The notes below the pieces were generated by a model. That model worked only from the letters and a program-made list of their open reading frames with translations. It had not been told where the DNA came from and did no database searches. The position numbers and the translations under genes were made by a program. This document shows positions 34,508 to 48,000 of a stretch of DNA of 64,000 nt, one piece after another. The stretch's first letter is position 1; the number at the start of each line of letters is the position of its first letter. This DNA comes from Culex pipiens pallens (taxonomy: Eukaryota > Arthropoda > Insecta > Diptera > Culicidae): the NCBI RefSeq assembly GCF_016801865.2, contig NC_068938.1, positions 212,625,734 through 212,689,733 of the forward strand, given 5' to 3'.

Positions 34508-35071
34508 GAATTTTAGAATTTTAGAATTTTAGAATTTTAGAATTTTAGAATTTTAGAATTTTAGAATTTTAGAATTTTAGAATTTTAGAATTTTAGAATT
34601 TTAGAATTTTAGAATTTTAGAATTTTAGAATTTTAGAATTTTAGAATTTTAGAATTTTAGAATTTTAGAATTTTAGAATTTTAGAATTTTAGAATTTTAG
34701 AATTTTAGAATTTTAGAATTTTAGAATTTTAGAATTTTAGAATTTTAGAATTTTAGAATTTTAGAATTTTAGAATTTTAGAATTTTAGAATTTTAGAATT
34801 TTAGAATTTTAGAATTTTAGAATTTTAGAATTTTAGAATTTTAGAATTTTAGAATTTTAGAATTTTAGAATTTTAGAATTTTAGAATTTTAGAATTTTAG
34901 AATTTTAGAATTTTAGAATTTTAGAATTTTAGAATTTTAGAATTTTAGAATTTTAGAATTTTAGAATTTTAGAATTTTAGAATTTTAGAATTTTAGAATT
35001 TTAGAATTTTAGAATTTTAGAATTTTAGAATTTTAGAATTATAGAACTTTAGAATTTAAGAATTTTAGAAT
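34508..35071. repeat. 8-bp satellite, AGAATTTT unit, last block
   Basis: About 70 units, degenerating after 35040 where single substitutions appear. Confidence 0.95.
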
Positions 35072-35889
35072 GTTGCGTTTGAAAACTTGATGATTGTTTT
35101 CGCAAGAGTTTGCGTAAGTTTGATTGTAGATGAAGTGCTATGGGAAAAGTACATTGGTTTTGTTTTTGGAACAACATGCACAGATAGAAATCTTATGAGC
35201 AAATCCGTAAAATCTATGTTGACGACATCTCTCAAATCATTCACCGATGCCTCTGTGCTCTTGTTCTAAGCTTACTGATTTTCCTAGAGAGCACATTGGT
35301 ATAGATAAAACGTTGTCGATTTAGAAAAAAGCATCTAAATCCAGAAAATTGTAAACGATTTCTTTCAAAACTTACAAGAATTCTATCCGTGTGTACAAAC
35401 AATGTTCCATTTAAGTTTTAGATATTATTTTCAATTATTACCTTTTTTATATATTTGATATAAGAATATTTTTCTTCCAAAATTTCAGGGGGGGCACAAT
35501 GTATGGGCTGCCCCCCCAGCCAAATTTTAGGGGGGGCAAAAAGTACCGTGCCCCCCCAGAGTCGGCGCCCCTGAGTCTGTCAGTTTTTTTTAACTATTTC
35601 ACATTATTTCAATCTTATTTAGCTATATTTTTTTAGGGTTTTTCATTGTTTAAAATAAAAGTTTACGGAAAAAGGCAAATCTTGAATATATTTTCATGAA
35701 ATTTTTAATCATTTAAAGTAATTCATGTTTATATCAGTATTTTTGTGAGTTTGCCATTCCGAAAATTACGTTGAACTTTGCACACAGTAAAATATTTGTA
35801 ATTTTTAGGGTGTACCTCTAGGTTGATGTAATTTTACCGCATTTTTTTTAAACATACACAAAAATATAAATTTACATTTTACGAAAAAC

Positions 35890-36125
35890 GAAGTTGACTT
35901 TATAGCTGTCGGCCACCATTGCTAGTACCAACCACTAGTGTCTTCCTTTTTATCTACAAGGACTTCGCCGCCCTGGGCTCCTAAGTGTATGAAAGTATGG
36001 CACGGAGCGACGGCGCCGAATACCCATGTTTACACAAAGAATTTTAGAGCGCCCGCCGCGGGATTCGAACCTCCGACCTCTGGATTGTGAGTCCAGTGCG
36101 CGGTCCGATTGATCCACTCGGGCGG
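35890..36125 (-). repeat. tRNA-derived SINE
   Basis: On the - strand the head (36125 to about 36050) has an A-box-like TGGATCAATCGG and an exact B box, GGTTCGAATCC. A 5-bp anticodon stem closes a 7-base loop with CAC in the anticodon place (Val-like). The acceptor stem is imperfect and the homology continues without break into a non-tRNA body. This is therefore a SINE and not a tRNA gene. The tail end is approximate. Confidence 0.7.
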
Positions 36126-36438
36126 GACAACATTTTACAGGTGACTTAATTTTTTCACTCAAAATTTGTGCACATTTGGCTGGTACAATTTATATTTTAA
36201 AGTTTTTGACAACCCCCCCCTCCCCCCCTTCAAATTCAGGCTGAAAAATCAGAAACTTAAAAAAAAAATTTCAAAAAGCTTTAAAATTTCAATGGATATT
36301 CAAGTGTATTGTTCTTGTTTGATTTTTTTCGCTGAAATTTTTGTTTTCGTCAAATCCTAAATTTTTTGAAAGCTAATGATTCCAAAACAAACTGAACTAG
36401 TGTAAAATGCATTTTATAACTCTTTTTTGCTTGTTTTT
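36126..36438. repeat. Partial copy of the GGCC-end MITE-like family
   Basis: 36215-36432 carries the AAATTTC..., AAAGCTAATGATTCCAAAAC and GTGTAAAATGCATTTTA segments of the family, without intact ends. Confidence 0.45.
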
Positions 36439-37023
36439 GCCTTCCTCACCTTACTGAGGAAAGGTTATAAAATAAATCGAAAAATGAACTTATTAATTTG
36501 ACCTCGTAGACCCACCTTCACGTATACATATCGACTAAGAATCATGTTCTGAGGAAATGTCTGTGTGGATGTGTCTAGGTGGGTGGACAAAAAAATTGTC
36601 ACTTTTGACCGTATTAGCCTCATTCGATCCGTCTTGGGGTCCCATAGGTCTCTATTTAAAATCAGCAAGTTTAGTTAAGTACTTCAAAAGTTATGCAAAA
36701 AAAACGATTTTGGCGTATGTCCGAAAGATTGAAAAAAGGGTGGTTTTTGCAAGAAACCGTATCATGTTATTATCACTTAAGTGTTATTTATACAATTTTT
36801 GGAGGCCGGATTTCAGAAATTGTGATAGAAATATTGTCTGAATCTTCCATGCGAACTATCGTTCGATAGGTTTTTAATCAGACCTTGCCGATGAGCCAGA
36901 AATATTGAAGGTCTGCGAACCCTATCAAAAGAAATGAGTAATAAAGTTGATTTGATAAAAATGTTAATGGGGAATGTTGCTATTTTTACTGAATGTATTG
37001 ACTTTATGAATGTGAGGAAGGCA
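36439..37023. mobile_element. Inverted-repeat element, TGCCTTCCTCAC ends
   Basis: TGCCTTCCTCAC (36439-36450) and GTGAGGAAGGCA (37012-37023) are perfect 12-bp inverted repeats. The interior includes TTACTGAGGAAAGG and GACCCACCTTCACGTATACA. No transposase; a non-autonomous element. Confidence 0.7.
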
Positions 37024-40000
37024 CCAACCACCTAAAGGTGGATTAAGTAACGTTTTTTTAAATTTTTTATATATTTTTTTATTTTTTAGGCCCTATGAAC
37101 CCCATAACCATGATATTTTTCACATTGCTGGTAAAAAATCTTACACCAAAATAGTGTCAAATTTTCAAATAACGAGGACTAGTGGCCGGCTTTAAATGTC
37201 AAAAGTGATGTTCTTATTGATAAAATTTATTAAAAATAATCAAAAAAAATCAAGGGACTTTAAGAGGACAACATTACTCAACTTGGGTCACTTAACAGCA
37301 AAAATAGTTTGAAGAAAAAATCAAAATTTTGACGTTTCAATTTTCTTAAAATATAAAATTTAACTTTTCGAAGCGACACATATTTTGAATTGGATAAGTA
37401 TATTTTTTCGTCAGGTAGCTTTCAAATAATTATTCTGAGTGATACCATTTATGATTAGCAATTAAAACTTTCAGCCGAAAACGAAACAATCTCGCAAACC
37501 TTGTTTCAAACCAAACTCATTCGTTTCGCTTCCGATTCAAAACTATCCCTCCTCATATGGCGCTTCTCGCTACGGCAATCTAAGGAATTCTCATCATAAA
37601 AAAGACGGGAGCACAATCTGGTCCAGCTTCAAGTGGGGGCCCCGGAGGCCACCCGTGAAAGCGACGGATTCCAGAACATAGTGAAGAAGGCAATTAATTT
37701 TCAATCAGCGCGGCTGAATCCACGAGAGAGATTGCATTGGAAGAATTTAAAAACTCTTCAGATCGAGTATCTTGATGACCAACCAGGCCCAGGCTAGGCT
37801 AGGTTGAAGAATTGAATTTAAATTAAATTGTTTCCAGTGAGTTATTTTTCTGATTTCCTCTGTAGGGCTAGAAGGGTCTTTTGAGATTTTTTGATTGGGG
37901 GGGAAACTGGGCCACAAGTCAAGCATGAAGATGTGTGTGTGTTTTTTTTTCTGTTGAAATGCTATGAATAATTGATTTCAATATTCTATGGGATTTAAAC
38001 AGATCGAAGTGTGGAAAAGAGACGAGCTACCATTTTTCATCCGTATAAGTTTTGTTTATCAGAACGATGCATTCAATCCATTCAATCTGCCGCCGCGTCG
38101 GTGGTCATTAAAATATGGTGATGGAGCTGTTCAAATATTAGCTTTATGTTATTGCTTCCAATTGATCGCCCCGAAGAGGAGTCTGGGAATTTCTTCATCG
38201 ACTTAAACGTTCGATGGAATTAATCAGTTCTGATACGTGGATTATGCTTGACGAGTGCGTGTTTTTTGGCTTCCCAAAATCGGAAATTGTTGATTTATGT
38301 AAAGTCGATTTTAAACGAATCGCCGTGGAATGTTAATGGATTCTTCGACGGGTTTGGCCCGGGGTTGTTTGCGCGGAAGATTAAGCGAATGCCGTTTCGT
38401 TCTGGCACTGATAGTTTGGAGATTTTGGTTCTTTTACAACTGTTGGCAGATAAGCTCCTAGGATGTTGACGATTTTCGATAGGAAAGTGATAAACGTTTT
38501 GGTAGCTTTATTGTACGATTTGATCAATGTATACTCCAACATGGAATATAGAAGATGCGATTTAGAAAAAAAAAAACTATAAAACCAATGATTTCACCGC
38601 ATCATTTTTTTTATTTGTGAAATAGCAAGTGTGTTAGGACTAGGGATTGTATTTTAATAACTAACTGTTTATGATTGAACAAAATACTTCTAGTTTGAAA
38701 TAATCATTGGTTTGAAGATATTTTTACTTGCACAGCAAATTTTGGGTTGCCATTTCAGCAAAATAAATAACTGAGTGCGATTCAGTAATCAGTAATCATC
38801 GCAAACGAAAATATTATTGAAAAATCAGTAACAGTAAACCTGGTCTTTCAAATTTGTTGTGTTTGATTTTTAAATTTTGTTCAGTGATTTTTTGAAACAA
38901 AGTTGTTAAAAACCGGTTGTTTTTTAGGTTTTGGTGGATTGCCCAAACCACTAACTTTTTCCAAACATGGGATGGCAAGAAAAATCAAATAATGATAACT
39001 GAAATACCAGCAACATTTTCTAAATCTTACGATCTATCAAACTGACACAAGAACATTGCTGAATTTTAACATTTTGATATTTCAATTTAATTCTATCCGG
39101 TTGTATTGGTGAATAATCAAGTTCCAACAAGTTTTTTTAAAAGTACATAACAGAGTTTGGAATTTCTTTTCAGATATGTGGCACATCATAATCCATTTTG
39201 GAGCAATTATTGTTGTAAACTAAGGGATTACCAACAGTAAGAAAAAAAATTGAAAAAACTTATCAAATTTGATATTGCTTTGCTTAAATTATTTTTTTTG
39301 ACAAATATTCTAAGTGGCAAATATCAATAACTGAGAAATTAGTAAAATATAAACTACTGAAATTAAAATTAGTGAAATGTGTGCTTTGTGTGTAGGCCTT
39401 AGCAAATACTATGTCGCCCCCTCCGCTCAAAAAATGCTTCGGAAATTAGAGGGCAAAAATGTCTCAAAAAACTTCATAATTTAATAGGAATAGCTGTGCT
39501 TTCAATTGTTCAAATTCTATTTTTTTTTTTATTTTTTTTTTTTGGTAAAGGCATTTTGGAAACTAATGATTTTTAATAATATTATTCACAAACCTTTTTT
39601 CATTGGAATGTAAAAACCATAGCCTGTAATTTAAAATTTTATTTTTTGTTATATTTTTACCCCCCCCCCCCCCCTTTCCTTGGCCAGTGTCAAGGGATAT
39701 TAACCTGAAACATATAAAGTAAAAGATGTTACTTCGATTCATTTTGTGAGCTTTTTCCAGCATTATTTTAAATATTTGTTTTTTTTAATGTCTGAGAGTT
39801 TTATTTAAAAGGCCACATAAAGAAGAGAAGAGAATCCCACTGCTTATGAGACCTTTGAAAACTCTATATTTTGTTTTAACAAATTTAAACAGTGCTATAA
39901 TTAAAAAAAAAACCTTTCCTGGGAATGATCCGCTTATTTTTTTCAGAATTTCATGCTCAATGTTTTCGTTTTGTTTCCACAATTTTACAAAGCGTTTTTA

Positions 40001-43000
40001 CATTTAAATGGAATTTATTAGTTTTTATCCATTCATTAATTTCAAGGAATTAGTGTGAATTTTTTGAGCTGATCTGATATCACTTTTTCTTGTTAGCAAA
40101 TTGGTAAAAGCCCAAAATATAAATTTATAGGTTCTTTTTGAGAACTTTTTTTTTCATTGAAAAAGAAAAATACGAATATTTTATTTAGATTTTATTACGC
40201 TGATTTAATTGTCATTTTTGTTTACCTATTTTGGTGGAAAAATTGATTTGTGTTTTCTTTTGTTTTAAAGGTGTAATTAGCTCAAAATTTGGCTATTCAA
40301 TTACATATGTATTTTACAGATAAAAATTAAAGGGAGGAGCATTTGCAAAGTTCAATAAAATGTATTGCATTATTTTATTCTGTTCACTGAAATTTTGTTC
40401 GATTTTCCAATTCGAGCTTTTGCGGATAAATAAGGGGATTTTTTTTTCTTCGAAAAAATGTTTACAGAGTTAATGAAGCGTTCTTCATTTTTTTTGATAA
40501 ATTTTAAGCAAATGGAATTTCATGCAATAGGTAATTAGACATAATTTTAAAAGGACTCCCTCTGTGAGACATTTGTTCATCCAGTCCATAATTGGTAAAA
40601 ATGGCTCCTAACTGTTGTCACACCTTCAGCACTGCCCACGAGTTAAATTGGACAACCTGACGTTTTAATTAGAAAATACGACCTCATCGCTCCCAACTAG
40701 GGCAAAGAAGGCAAAGGCACTTGGACTTGTCACCCACCTGCGCGTGTAGCATTTCTTGATTACTCCCCGTAATGCTGAACCCTTAAAAGCACTTCATAAA
40801 CAAGTCTCTCTCTTCTAGCCGACTCTGCTCGGGTTAAAATTTATTGTCCCCGCGGGGAGTTACACCGGCATCTTTCGCCTATTTGGTCAGAACGGACAGG
40901 CAGTACCAACCTTCTTCGGTGAAAGGTGGCTTAGCGCGAAAATGAAAGTGATGGTCTAATAAATTAATTATGCAGACGCAGCTTGAGCAATGTGCACGAA
41001 TTTTAGAGACAGCCCCCCGAAAATGGGTCTTTTTTTGCGCAAGATGCTTCATGTCGCCTCCAGGTCGGTCGTCGAGTGGGTACTTGAGCGGTGCTTGGCC
41101 AGACTCTCGAGGGAGGGTCGGTCAAATCTCAGCCGGGTTGGATGGAACACGTGCCTGGCATATCTCGGAGAAGTCGGAGGATTTCAGGGGTGAAAAAAAA
41201 AGTCCGTCATGACGAACAATCTCACAACAACTAGGAAGCGTGGAGTCTGTTAGAAGAGGTGGGACGATTAAGCTGGGGAGCCTGTAACTATTGAAGGAAG
41301 GGTAGTGTTCTCGAGATTTCAATCAGCTAAGAAAATATTTGAATACATTTTCAGTTGTAGCAGTTCGGCCGAGGCCAACTCTAGATTCTCAGGATCTTGT
41401 TGGATATCAGAGGTTCTACACTGTGGAGTCTACCGCTGCCATTTGGCAAGTAATACTGGTTCCCCAGCTTCAAATGGTCACCCACAAAACAACAGTTCTA
41501 TGAACTGGTTCAAACCCCGAAAAAGGTATGGTCTGGAATTCCATTTATTCATCGTCCAAAAGTCCCCGCCGACAATCGAATATGTCCATTCGGACCCCGA
41601 TGGCGGCATGCCGCGTGACATTTCATCCATCACGAGGACCGTCCCTCGACCTACGGGGTCCACGGGATTTGGCACACTTCAGAACAACAACAACTGGAGG
41701 TATGGAGGTGTACTCGGGAAGTGCTGGACCGCGAGGCATGACCGGAGCATGATTTATCATCGTTGGAGTTGTTTTTTGTCCCCGCGGTTCCCTTTTTTTT
41801 GTGCGGTCCACCCGGCAGAGGTCACCGGGAATTCGTTGCGCAATATTGTGTGGTTTGACACCTAATCGCAGTTGGAACGTGACAGTTAGAGTGGTTGGGC
41901 AGTTTTTCTTTTTTTTGTTCGAATTTGGTCCGCCATGGTCCATTCTGTATAAAAGATGAGACTTGCTTGATTTGTTATCGGCAGCTTTTTTTTGGGGGCC
42001 ATTGTTTTGCGATAGTGTGATAGTTGACTTTTTTGGAATGTCCAGTAATTGATCACTTTTCGATTGTAATCAAAGTGTCACTCACTGGAAGTGAAATATG
42101 GCTATGCTGTTGCACGATAGCAATTGTGTGTTTTGTGAAAGTTTGTTAGCCGTTATTTCGTTCCCATGAAATATAATTAAATATTCTATTACAAATTGGG
42201 ATTTCAAGTGAATTACAGTGCAGAAATCAGGACTTAATAAAATGTATTGTCATCTTGATGGAAATATATTGCCACTCAAACAAATTAAAATCCATTTATA
42301 ACCAGAACGAAGTCCTTAGTCCATCAGCATTCTTGCATAATTAGGCGAAATTCAGGAGCCGTATCGCGTTTTGTTGTCTTTTGAATACTAATGATATTCG
42401 GCCAACTAGTTCCTGCCGAGCCCAACAAGAGGCGCCCTCATTTGTTCGACAAGTTAACGATTTGAACGATCTCAATCATTGTCATAGTCCTCCCGTGGTC
42501 TTCAGGTTAATTACCATCTAAACTAGGGGGCTCCATCTCAGGTTACCAAATTACGACCAATAAACATCTCGCCGTAAAATATTTTGTAGACGACCGTTGT
42601 TCGTCGAAACTTCGAGTTGGCTTCTGGAATAGCCGAATAGATCATCGTCACCAACCTGGACCCCGAACCCCAGAGTCTCGAGCTAATTAAATTAATGGTC
42701 ATCAGCAACCCTTTCACGTTCGCCCAATGAATTTTGAAGAATGTTTAACAAGAGTGTTGTCCCCAGCCCAGGCGTTGATTCTTAAACAATGCTTAATGGC
42801 CGTTTAACGACTCATCCTGCTTCTACACGGCCCAGTCGGAGTGTCTTCCGGATGTGCCCCTAGAAGCGCCGCGGTTTCACAGTTAAGACCTCACCTCAAC
42901 CTCCCATAAAAACGTCACAAAAGGGTGTTCTCATCAGCGCACACTTCCTCAATGACCTTGGGGGCCCAGGGAGGGAGGGTAAAAAACGAAACATTTTTAA

Positions 43001-43593
43001 ATAAATCTTTGAGGAGGAACGAAGTTGGATGAGCGTGAAATGGAGAGCACAATAATAAGCGGCTATCAAACGGCGGGCCAATAAATTAAATTGCTTAATT
43101 CATTTTCACGGTGCCAATTGTGACAGGTTTATCGGACAGGTTCGATCTCTTTTCGGCAAGGGGGACAAGGAACGGTTGTTGGTGGTCTGGTTTTGAGGTG
43201 GGCACTCAAATGGGATGTTGATTTTTTACATGTTAGTTTCTTTTTAGAAATTTCACGAATTTAGGAATATAAAACATTTTTTGACTGAGTTTAAAAAAAT
43301 TAAAGCTTAGGTTAGATAATAAGTGCAAACTTATTTAATATGCATTCGATTAAATTACTTAATTTAAAAAAAATATTATAAAAATAAAACATATAAGTTC
43401 AAATTTTACTTATAGTTTTGTATGAGTGCACTTTGTTCGTCCACAAAAAATAACGATAACGATAATTTATCATTATCGAAATAAGATTATTCTATCGCAG
43501 ATAACAGTATCGATGATAACCTATTTGAAATATTTAACAAAAATTACCTTATTTAGTGCTTTCAATAAGATGAGATTTTTTTTGATAATTTAG
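37024..43593. other. Gene-free stretch with two non-repetitive islands
   Basis: Islands of moderate GC lie at about 37480-38470 and 40600-43240. Between them (38500-40560) the DNA is AT-rich, with a diverged GGCC-end family copy at about 39394-39665 and a poly-C run near 39661. AT-core homeodomain-type motifs (TTAATTA/ATTAAT) occur within the islands, for example near 40963, 42685 and 43083. The 186-codon frame at 41305-41865 has no recognisable domain. Confidence 0.4.
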
Positions 43594-44037
43594 TAAGGCC
43601 ATTGCAAATATTTTTCAAAGTTTATGTCGCCCCCCCCCCCTTCAAAATCGGGCCGAAATATCAGGGAGCAAAACAATTTTTTTTTCAAAAAACTTCAAAA
43701 TTTTAAAGGGAATAGATGTCTAGCCAACTGAAATCCATTAGAAATGCATTTTCCTGCGTTTAAAACCATATTTAGCATGTCTGTGATCGATCAACAATAT
43801 TTTTAATTTTTGTGAAATTCCAATGTACAGCACCGCAAAAAGTTGTTTTATCGACGAAAAAAAAACCTCTTCAATACTGGGTAGGTGTAAAATGCATTTT
43901 AAAACACTTTTTTCGTTCAAATGTTTAGACCATGGCTTGTTATTTGAATTTTATATATTTTTTTATTTTTTTGCCCCCCCTCGACCCCGACCAGAGTCGA
44001 GGGACATAAACTTCAAAAAATATTTGCAACGGCCTAA
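43594..44037. mobile_element. Most complete copy of the GGCC-end MITE-like family
   Basis: The left end TAAGGCCATTGCAAATATTT and right end AAATATTTGCAACGGCCTAA form inverted repeats. Poly-C or pyrimidine-rich subterminal parts (CCCCCCC, CCCTCGACCCCGACC) sit next to ACATAAACTTC or its complement. The interior has no coding capacity. At least seven other partial copies occur in the window. Confidence 0.7.
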
Positions 44038-44840
44038 GTTTCAAAGTGTAAGTACTCAATTTTTTATTTCGCAAAATACCGTATTTTTTTAAAATACTAA
44101 GATGCGAAATTTTGTATGCATTTTAAGATTTTCTCTGTTTTGAATTTTTGGTGTGAAAAACTCAAATGTGCACAAAGTATTGTATATTATAAAATTATTC
44201 AAATTTTCATAATTTGAAAAATGCAAATGAAACAATGCGAAAGTTTATATGCATTTTCACTTTATAAGAGTTCTGAAACTTTCAGAAATTACCGTGTTTT
44301 TTTTTCTAAAAGGAACAAGTAAAAATAAAATTCCTGAAATTAATGCAGAAATTAAATAAAATGAATTAATAATGTGTTTCAATATATTGATTTTGATCCA
44401 GGTATTTTTCCTCCAAAAAAGCCCTAACAAATTGAAAATGCTTAAAAAATCGCATCGACTTATGCCCACATTGAAAATTATTAAAATATGAGTATTTTTA
44501 TGAAATTACGGTATTTTGTGAAAATTTTAGTATTTTACTCCAAACGCATAGTTTGATACCCATATTGCAAATTATGAAAACTATGCAAACTTGAGTATTT
44601 TAATGAAATACGGATTTTATTTAAGATTTTAATAAAATGTGGTACCTTGCGATTTTTTTTAATTTTAATAAAATACGGTATTTTGTGGAAATTTAAATAT
44701 TTTACAAAAATAACTTTTCATAACGTGAAAATGCATACAAAATTTTGCATTATTTGAAACCAATATTGAAAATAAGAAAAAAAAAAAATTTTTTTCGTGA
44801 AATACGTTCTTTTGTGAAAATTAAAGTATTTTAGAATAAA
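44038..44840. repeat. Degenerate repeats built on ATTTTGTGAAAATTT / AAATACGGTATTTT
   Basis: Short phrases such as GAAATACGGTATTTTGTG and CATATTGCAAATTATGAAAA recur with irregular spacing. The same phrases appear in 61400-62230, so both may come from one dispersed family. No gene. Confidence 0.4.
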
Positions 44841-45062
44841 ATCCCAAGTAACATTTTTTTCCAGGAGTTCTACAAGAGCTCTTCAAGATAGCTACAGCAT
44901 GGCAGTTTGGACCGCGGTAGGATAAACCTCTCTTCAAGTACTCTTCCAAACTCCTGAAGAAGTTTTGAAGAGAATTTTATCCTACCGCGGTCCAAACTGC
45001 TATGCTGTAGCTATCTTGAAGAGCTCTTGTAGAACTCCTGGAAAAAAAATGTTACTTGGGAT
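44841..45062. mobile_element. 222-bp foldback MITE
   Basis: Left end ATCCCAAGTAACAT and right end ATGTTACTTGGGAT, with arms of about 95 bases nearly perfectly complementary (including CTACCGCGGTCC / GGACCGCGGTAG). No coding frame and no clear target duplication. Confidence 0.85.
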
Positions 45063-48000
45063 TTCTGCTAAAGTCAAAATGCATCCAAACATCGCATGGT
45101 TTAGTAGCCATATTGCAAATTATAAAAATGTCGGAGTAATTTTGAGTACTTATTCTTTTAAACTTCCTACATTATCAAAAACATAGCACAATTTTATTCA
45201 TTGTTTTGATCTTCGGCTCTGGTCTAGGTCGAGGGGGAGAAAACATATTAGTTAAAACTTAATTACAACTTTCAAGCCCAATTTTCAAAATGTGGAAACA
45301 AAACGTATCACAAACTTGAAACTAGCAAAATGTCTATGAATTTATGAAAATATTAATTTCTCCTTCAATATTTTGGTTTTTTTTCCGATATGTGATCCAA
45401 AAAATTTTATTTTTGAATTCCAAAAGTGCCCAATTTGATTAAAAATATTATAATTAACGTTATACAATGCGGGTATTTTAAAAAAAATTACAATAAAATG
45501 TACAAGTGTTTTCAATGAAAATATTAATTTTCAGTCATATTTTTTTGAAATCACGCAAGATAAAACTTTTTTGGAGAAAACTTTGTCCAATTTTGTACCA
45601 AAAATTATTATTTTTGAACTTTCGAAGAATTTAAAAATTAATATTTAAAAAAATACAGAACATGTCAAAAAACAAAACGAACATCATACCCTAAAGCAAG
45701 AAAGTTATCACTGTGTATCCATTTTGTATTTTTTTTTCACTTTTTTATATGTTTTTTTGATGGAGGTTTTGTTTTTCGCTAAGTTCTGTATTTTTTTAAG
45801 CAGTTTTTTTAAGTTTCAATAAAATGGAATCAAAAAGTACTAGGTAATGTGTTTTTTTTAATGAAATGCATCGTTTTCGAGTTAAAGCAATTTTTAGGTA
45901 TTTTTCTTTCTCTGAAAAAAATATATTTGAAAATCAACGAAAATTCCAAAAGTTTTCTTTTTTGGACATTGTTGTCTTTTTTTTATCATAAATAAATTAA
46001 ATGATTGAAGAGGGTTAAGTTTGTCAAAATCGATTTTTTTGTGATAAATAATTATGAAGAATTTTCCGTATACCTATTTTTTCGAACAATCCTAATCATA
46101 ACCTTCAACTTTGCCGAATAAACAAATCGATCAGAAAATCTTTTTCTAAGAATCATATTTTTGAAAATAAACGTGGATATTTTGTATTAGCAACCTGCAA
46201 AATTGTATGCAGAATGGCTTATTTTAACTTATGGAATTGATGGACAAAGTTTCCACAAATCTTCAGTTTGGGTGTCGAATCATAATTTTGGGGCGTGATT
46301 TTCTGCCAGTTTTGTAACAATTTGATTTTCAAGCGGAAGATCACCAAACATTACTTAGGGGTCTTCTCGCGGTCATCAGTTCTGCTCTCAAGAGTACGTA
46401 CTGCGAACCTCCCAGCGGGACAAGGAACTTTCCGTCAAACGGCACCCCGACAAAGGTGCCACACACAAAAGTTTTATTTTTTCAAAATCCAATAAACCCC
46501 ATAATTCAGCACACGGGTACGAAGGCAGAATTTTAAGTTGATTTATCGCTGCTATTGGTCCAACCGTGCTGACTCTGATGTCGGTCGCGTTTTGTTACGT
46601 GAAGCTTTTGGACAATGTATTTTTGTTTTGGGGGACACTGCAGCAGAGAGGGACGGGACAACATTCTTTCCCGAAATCATTGCAAGTTGGCTAAATTGCA
46701 CGGTAATTTATTTTAATTTCTGGGTCCCGGAAATTGCCGCAAGATTTATTTGGAGTACACGACCTCTTCAAGCTCGAAAAAAGTGACACACCAATCAGCC
46801 GGACACTCTTCTCGTCTTTCACGCCTCAACTCCACGCGCACCACTCAACCCACTCATTAAAACATTCTTGGCAGTTACTCTGGTAGCTCAACGCGGAGGC
46901 CTGACGACCAACCAGAAACCGGTTCCGGACGACCTTCAGCGGTGATTTGCATAGCTCCTTCAGTTCGTTCTTCGGTAGGTCAGAAAGGAACGAGGTTGGA
47001 ATGACCACATGCGTGCCCGCGGGAGGAATCTTGCCAAAAAGAGGAGTTGGAAGTCACCGCAAAAAAGAGTGATTTGAACGGGATTTGATTGGTGGGCGTT
47101 CCGCTTGTCGCCCGTCAGCGATCCAACTGAGCTGTCTAAGCTAGCCGACACATTTCCCGGTTTCTTTTTCACTGTGTTTGGGTCATGTGCAAAATCTGCG
47201 TAGGTCGTGCGAAGACCCCTCTTGGTGAAAGCTTTGCAGCGAAATCCCACGGTATCGGTCAACTCTGGCCCGGATTCAAGTGCTCTTTCGGTGGCGGTGT
47301 CGATTAACGCAATTTTGTTAATAAATTATTTATTTTTTGCCGCCCTGCAGTGAAAAAAAGTGATACCCACTGGCGAGTAGAGAAAATATTTATTAATGAA
47401 GCGCGGCATGTCGTATGCAAAAATATCGCGGAGGAAAACCCCCTTCTTACGACATGGTAATTAGCGGGGTTATTTTTTCGGTGGACTGGATTTATGATGG
47501 AGCTTTTTAACAGCCTGCGGGTTTATTGACCTTTTCGGGAAAAAGGGAGATTAATTGTTTCTGATTAGGTCCGCGGATCGTCGAGTGAGACGCGGAGAGG
47601 CTTTTGGGAACATTTTTAACAGCCTTTGCGTAATAAGCTTTCAGGAGGGCTCGAATGGTTGTTTTAATGTCAGGACTCTGCTATCGTCATAGATCATAAA
47701 TTAAATAATGATAATAAAACTCATACTTGAGAAATTAATTATTTTTATGCATGCATAAAAAAGAATCCTCAAATTCAAAAGAAATAAATAAAATTAATAT
47801 TCAACATTCCATAGGCGCCCAATATTCAAATGATGTAACTATTGGACTGATTTTCAATTTAATATTACTAAAATTTTGGTAAATGAAACTTTTCTCAAAC
47901 ATTTTTCAAGGATTTGATTTGATCGTAATGAAGATTTCACACGAGACTGCCAGCTGGAGTCAATTTGCATAAAGAAACCGACTTTGAGAAAACAGAGAAG

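Larger units (their letters stand above)
28364..35573. mobile_element. 7.2 kb composite hAT-type element with satellite and solo LTRs inside
   Basis: Left end CAGGGGCGCCGAC (28364) and right end GTCGGCGCCCCTG (35573) are perfect 13-bp inverted repeats. Each is followed inward by G7/C7-containing repeats (TTGGGGGGGCAC, CCCCCCCAGAG). Exact 8-bp flanks AGTCTGTC sit at 28356-28363 and 35574-35581. No transposase is visible. The core is an 8-bp satellite interrupted by two copies of a solo LTR. The ends alone would make a MITE of about 1.2 kb, so most of the length is secondary expansion. Confidence 0.88.

Noticed and set aside
29021..35071. CRISPR-like regular repeats
   Set aside because: The units are contiguous octamers without spacers, in a eukaryotic genome.
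36050..36125. tRNA-Val gene
   Set aside because: The acceptor stem is mismatched and the similarity continues into a SINE body.
41305..41865. 186-codon + strand frame
   Set aside because: Non-ATG start, no domain, no coding-like bias, and no splice context; treated as chance in a GC-moderate island.
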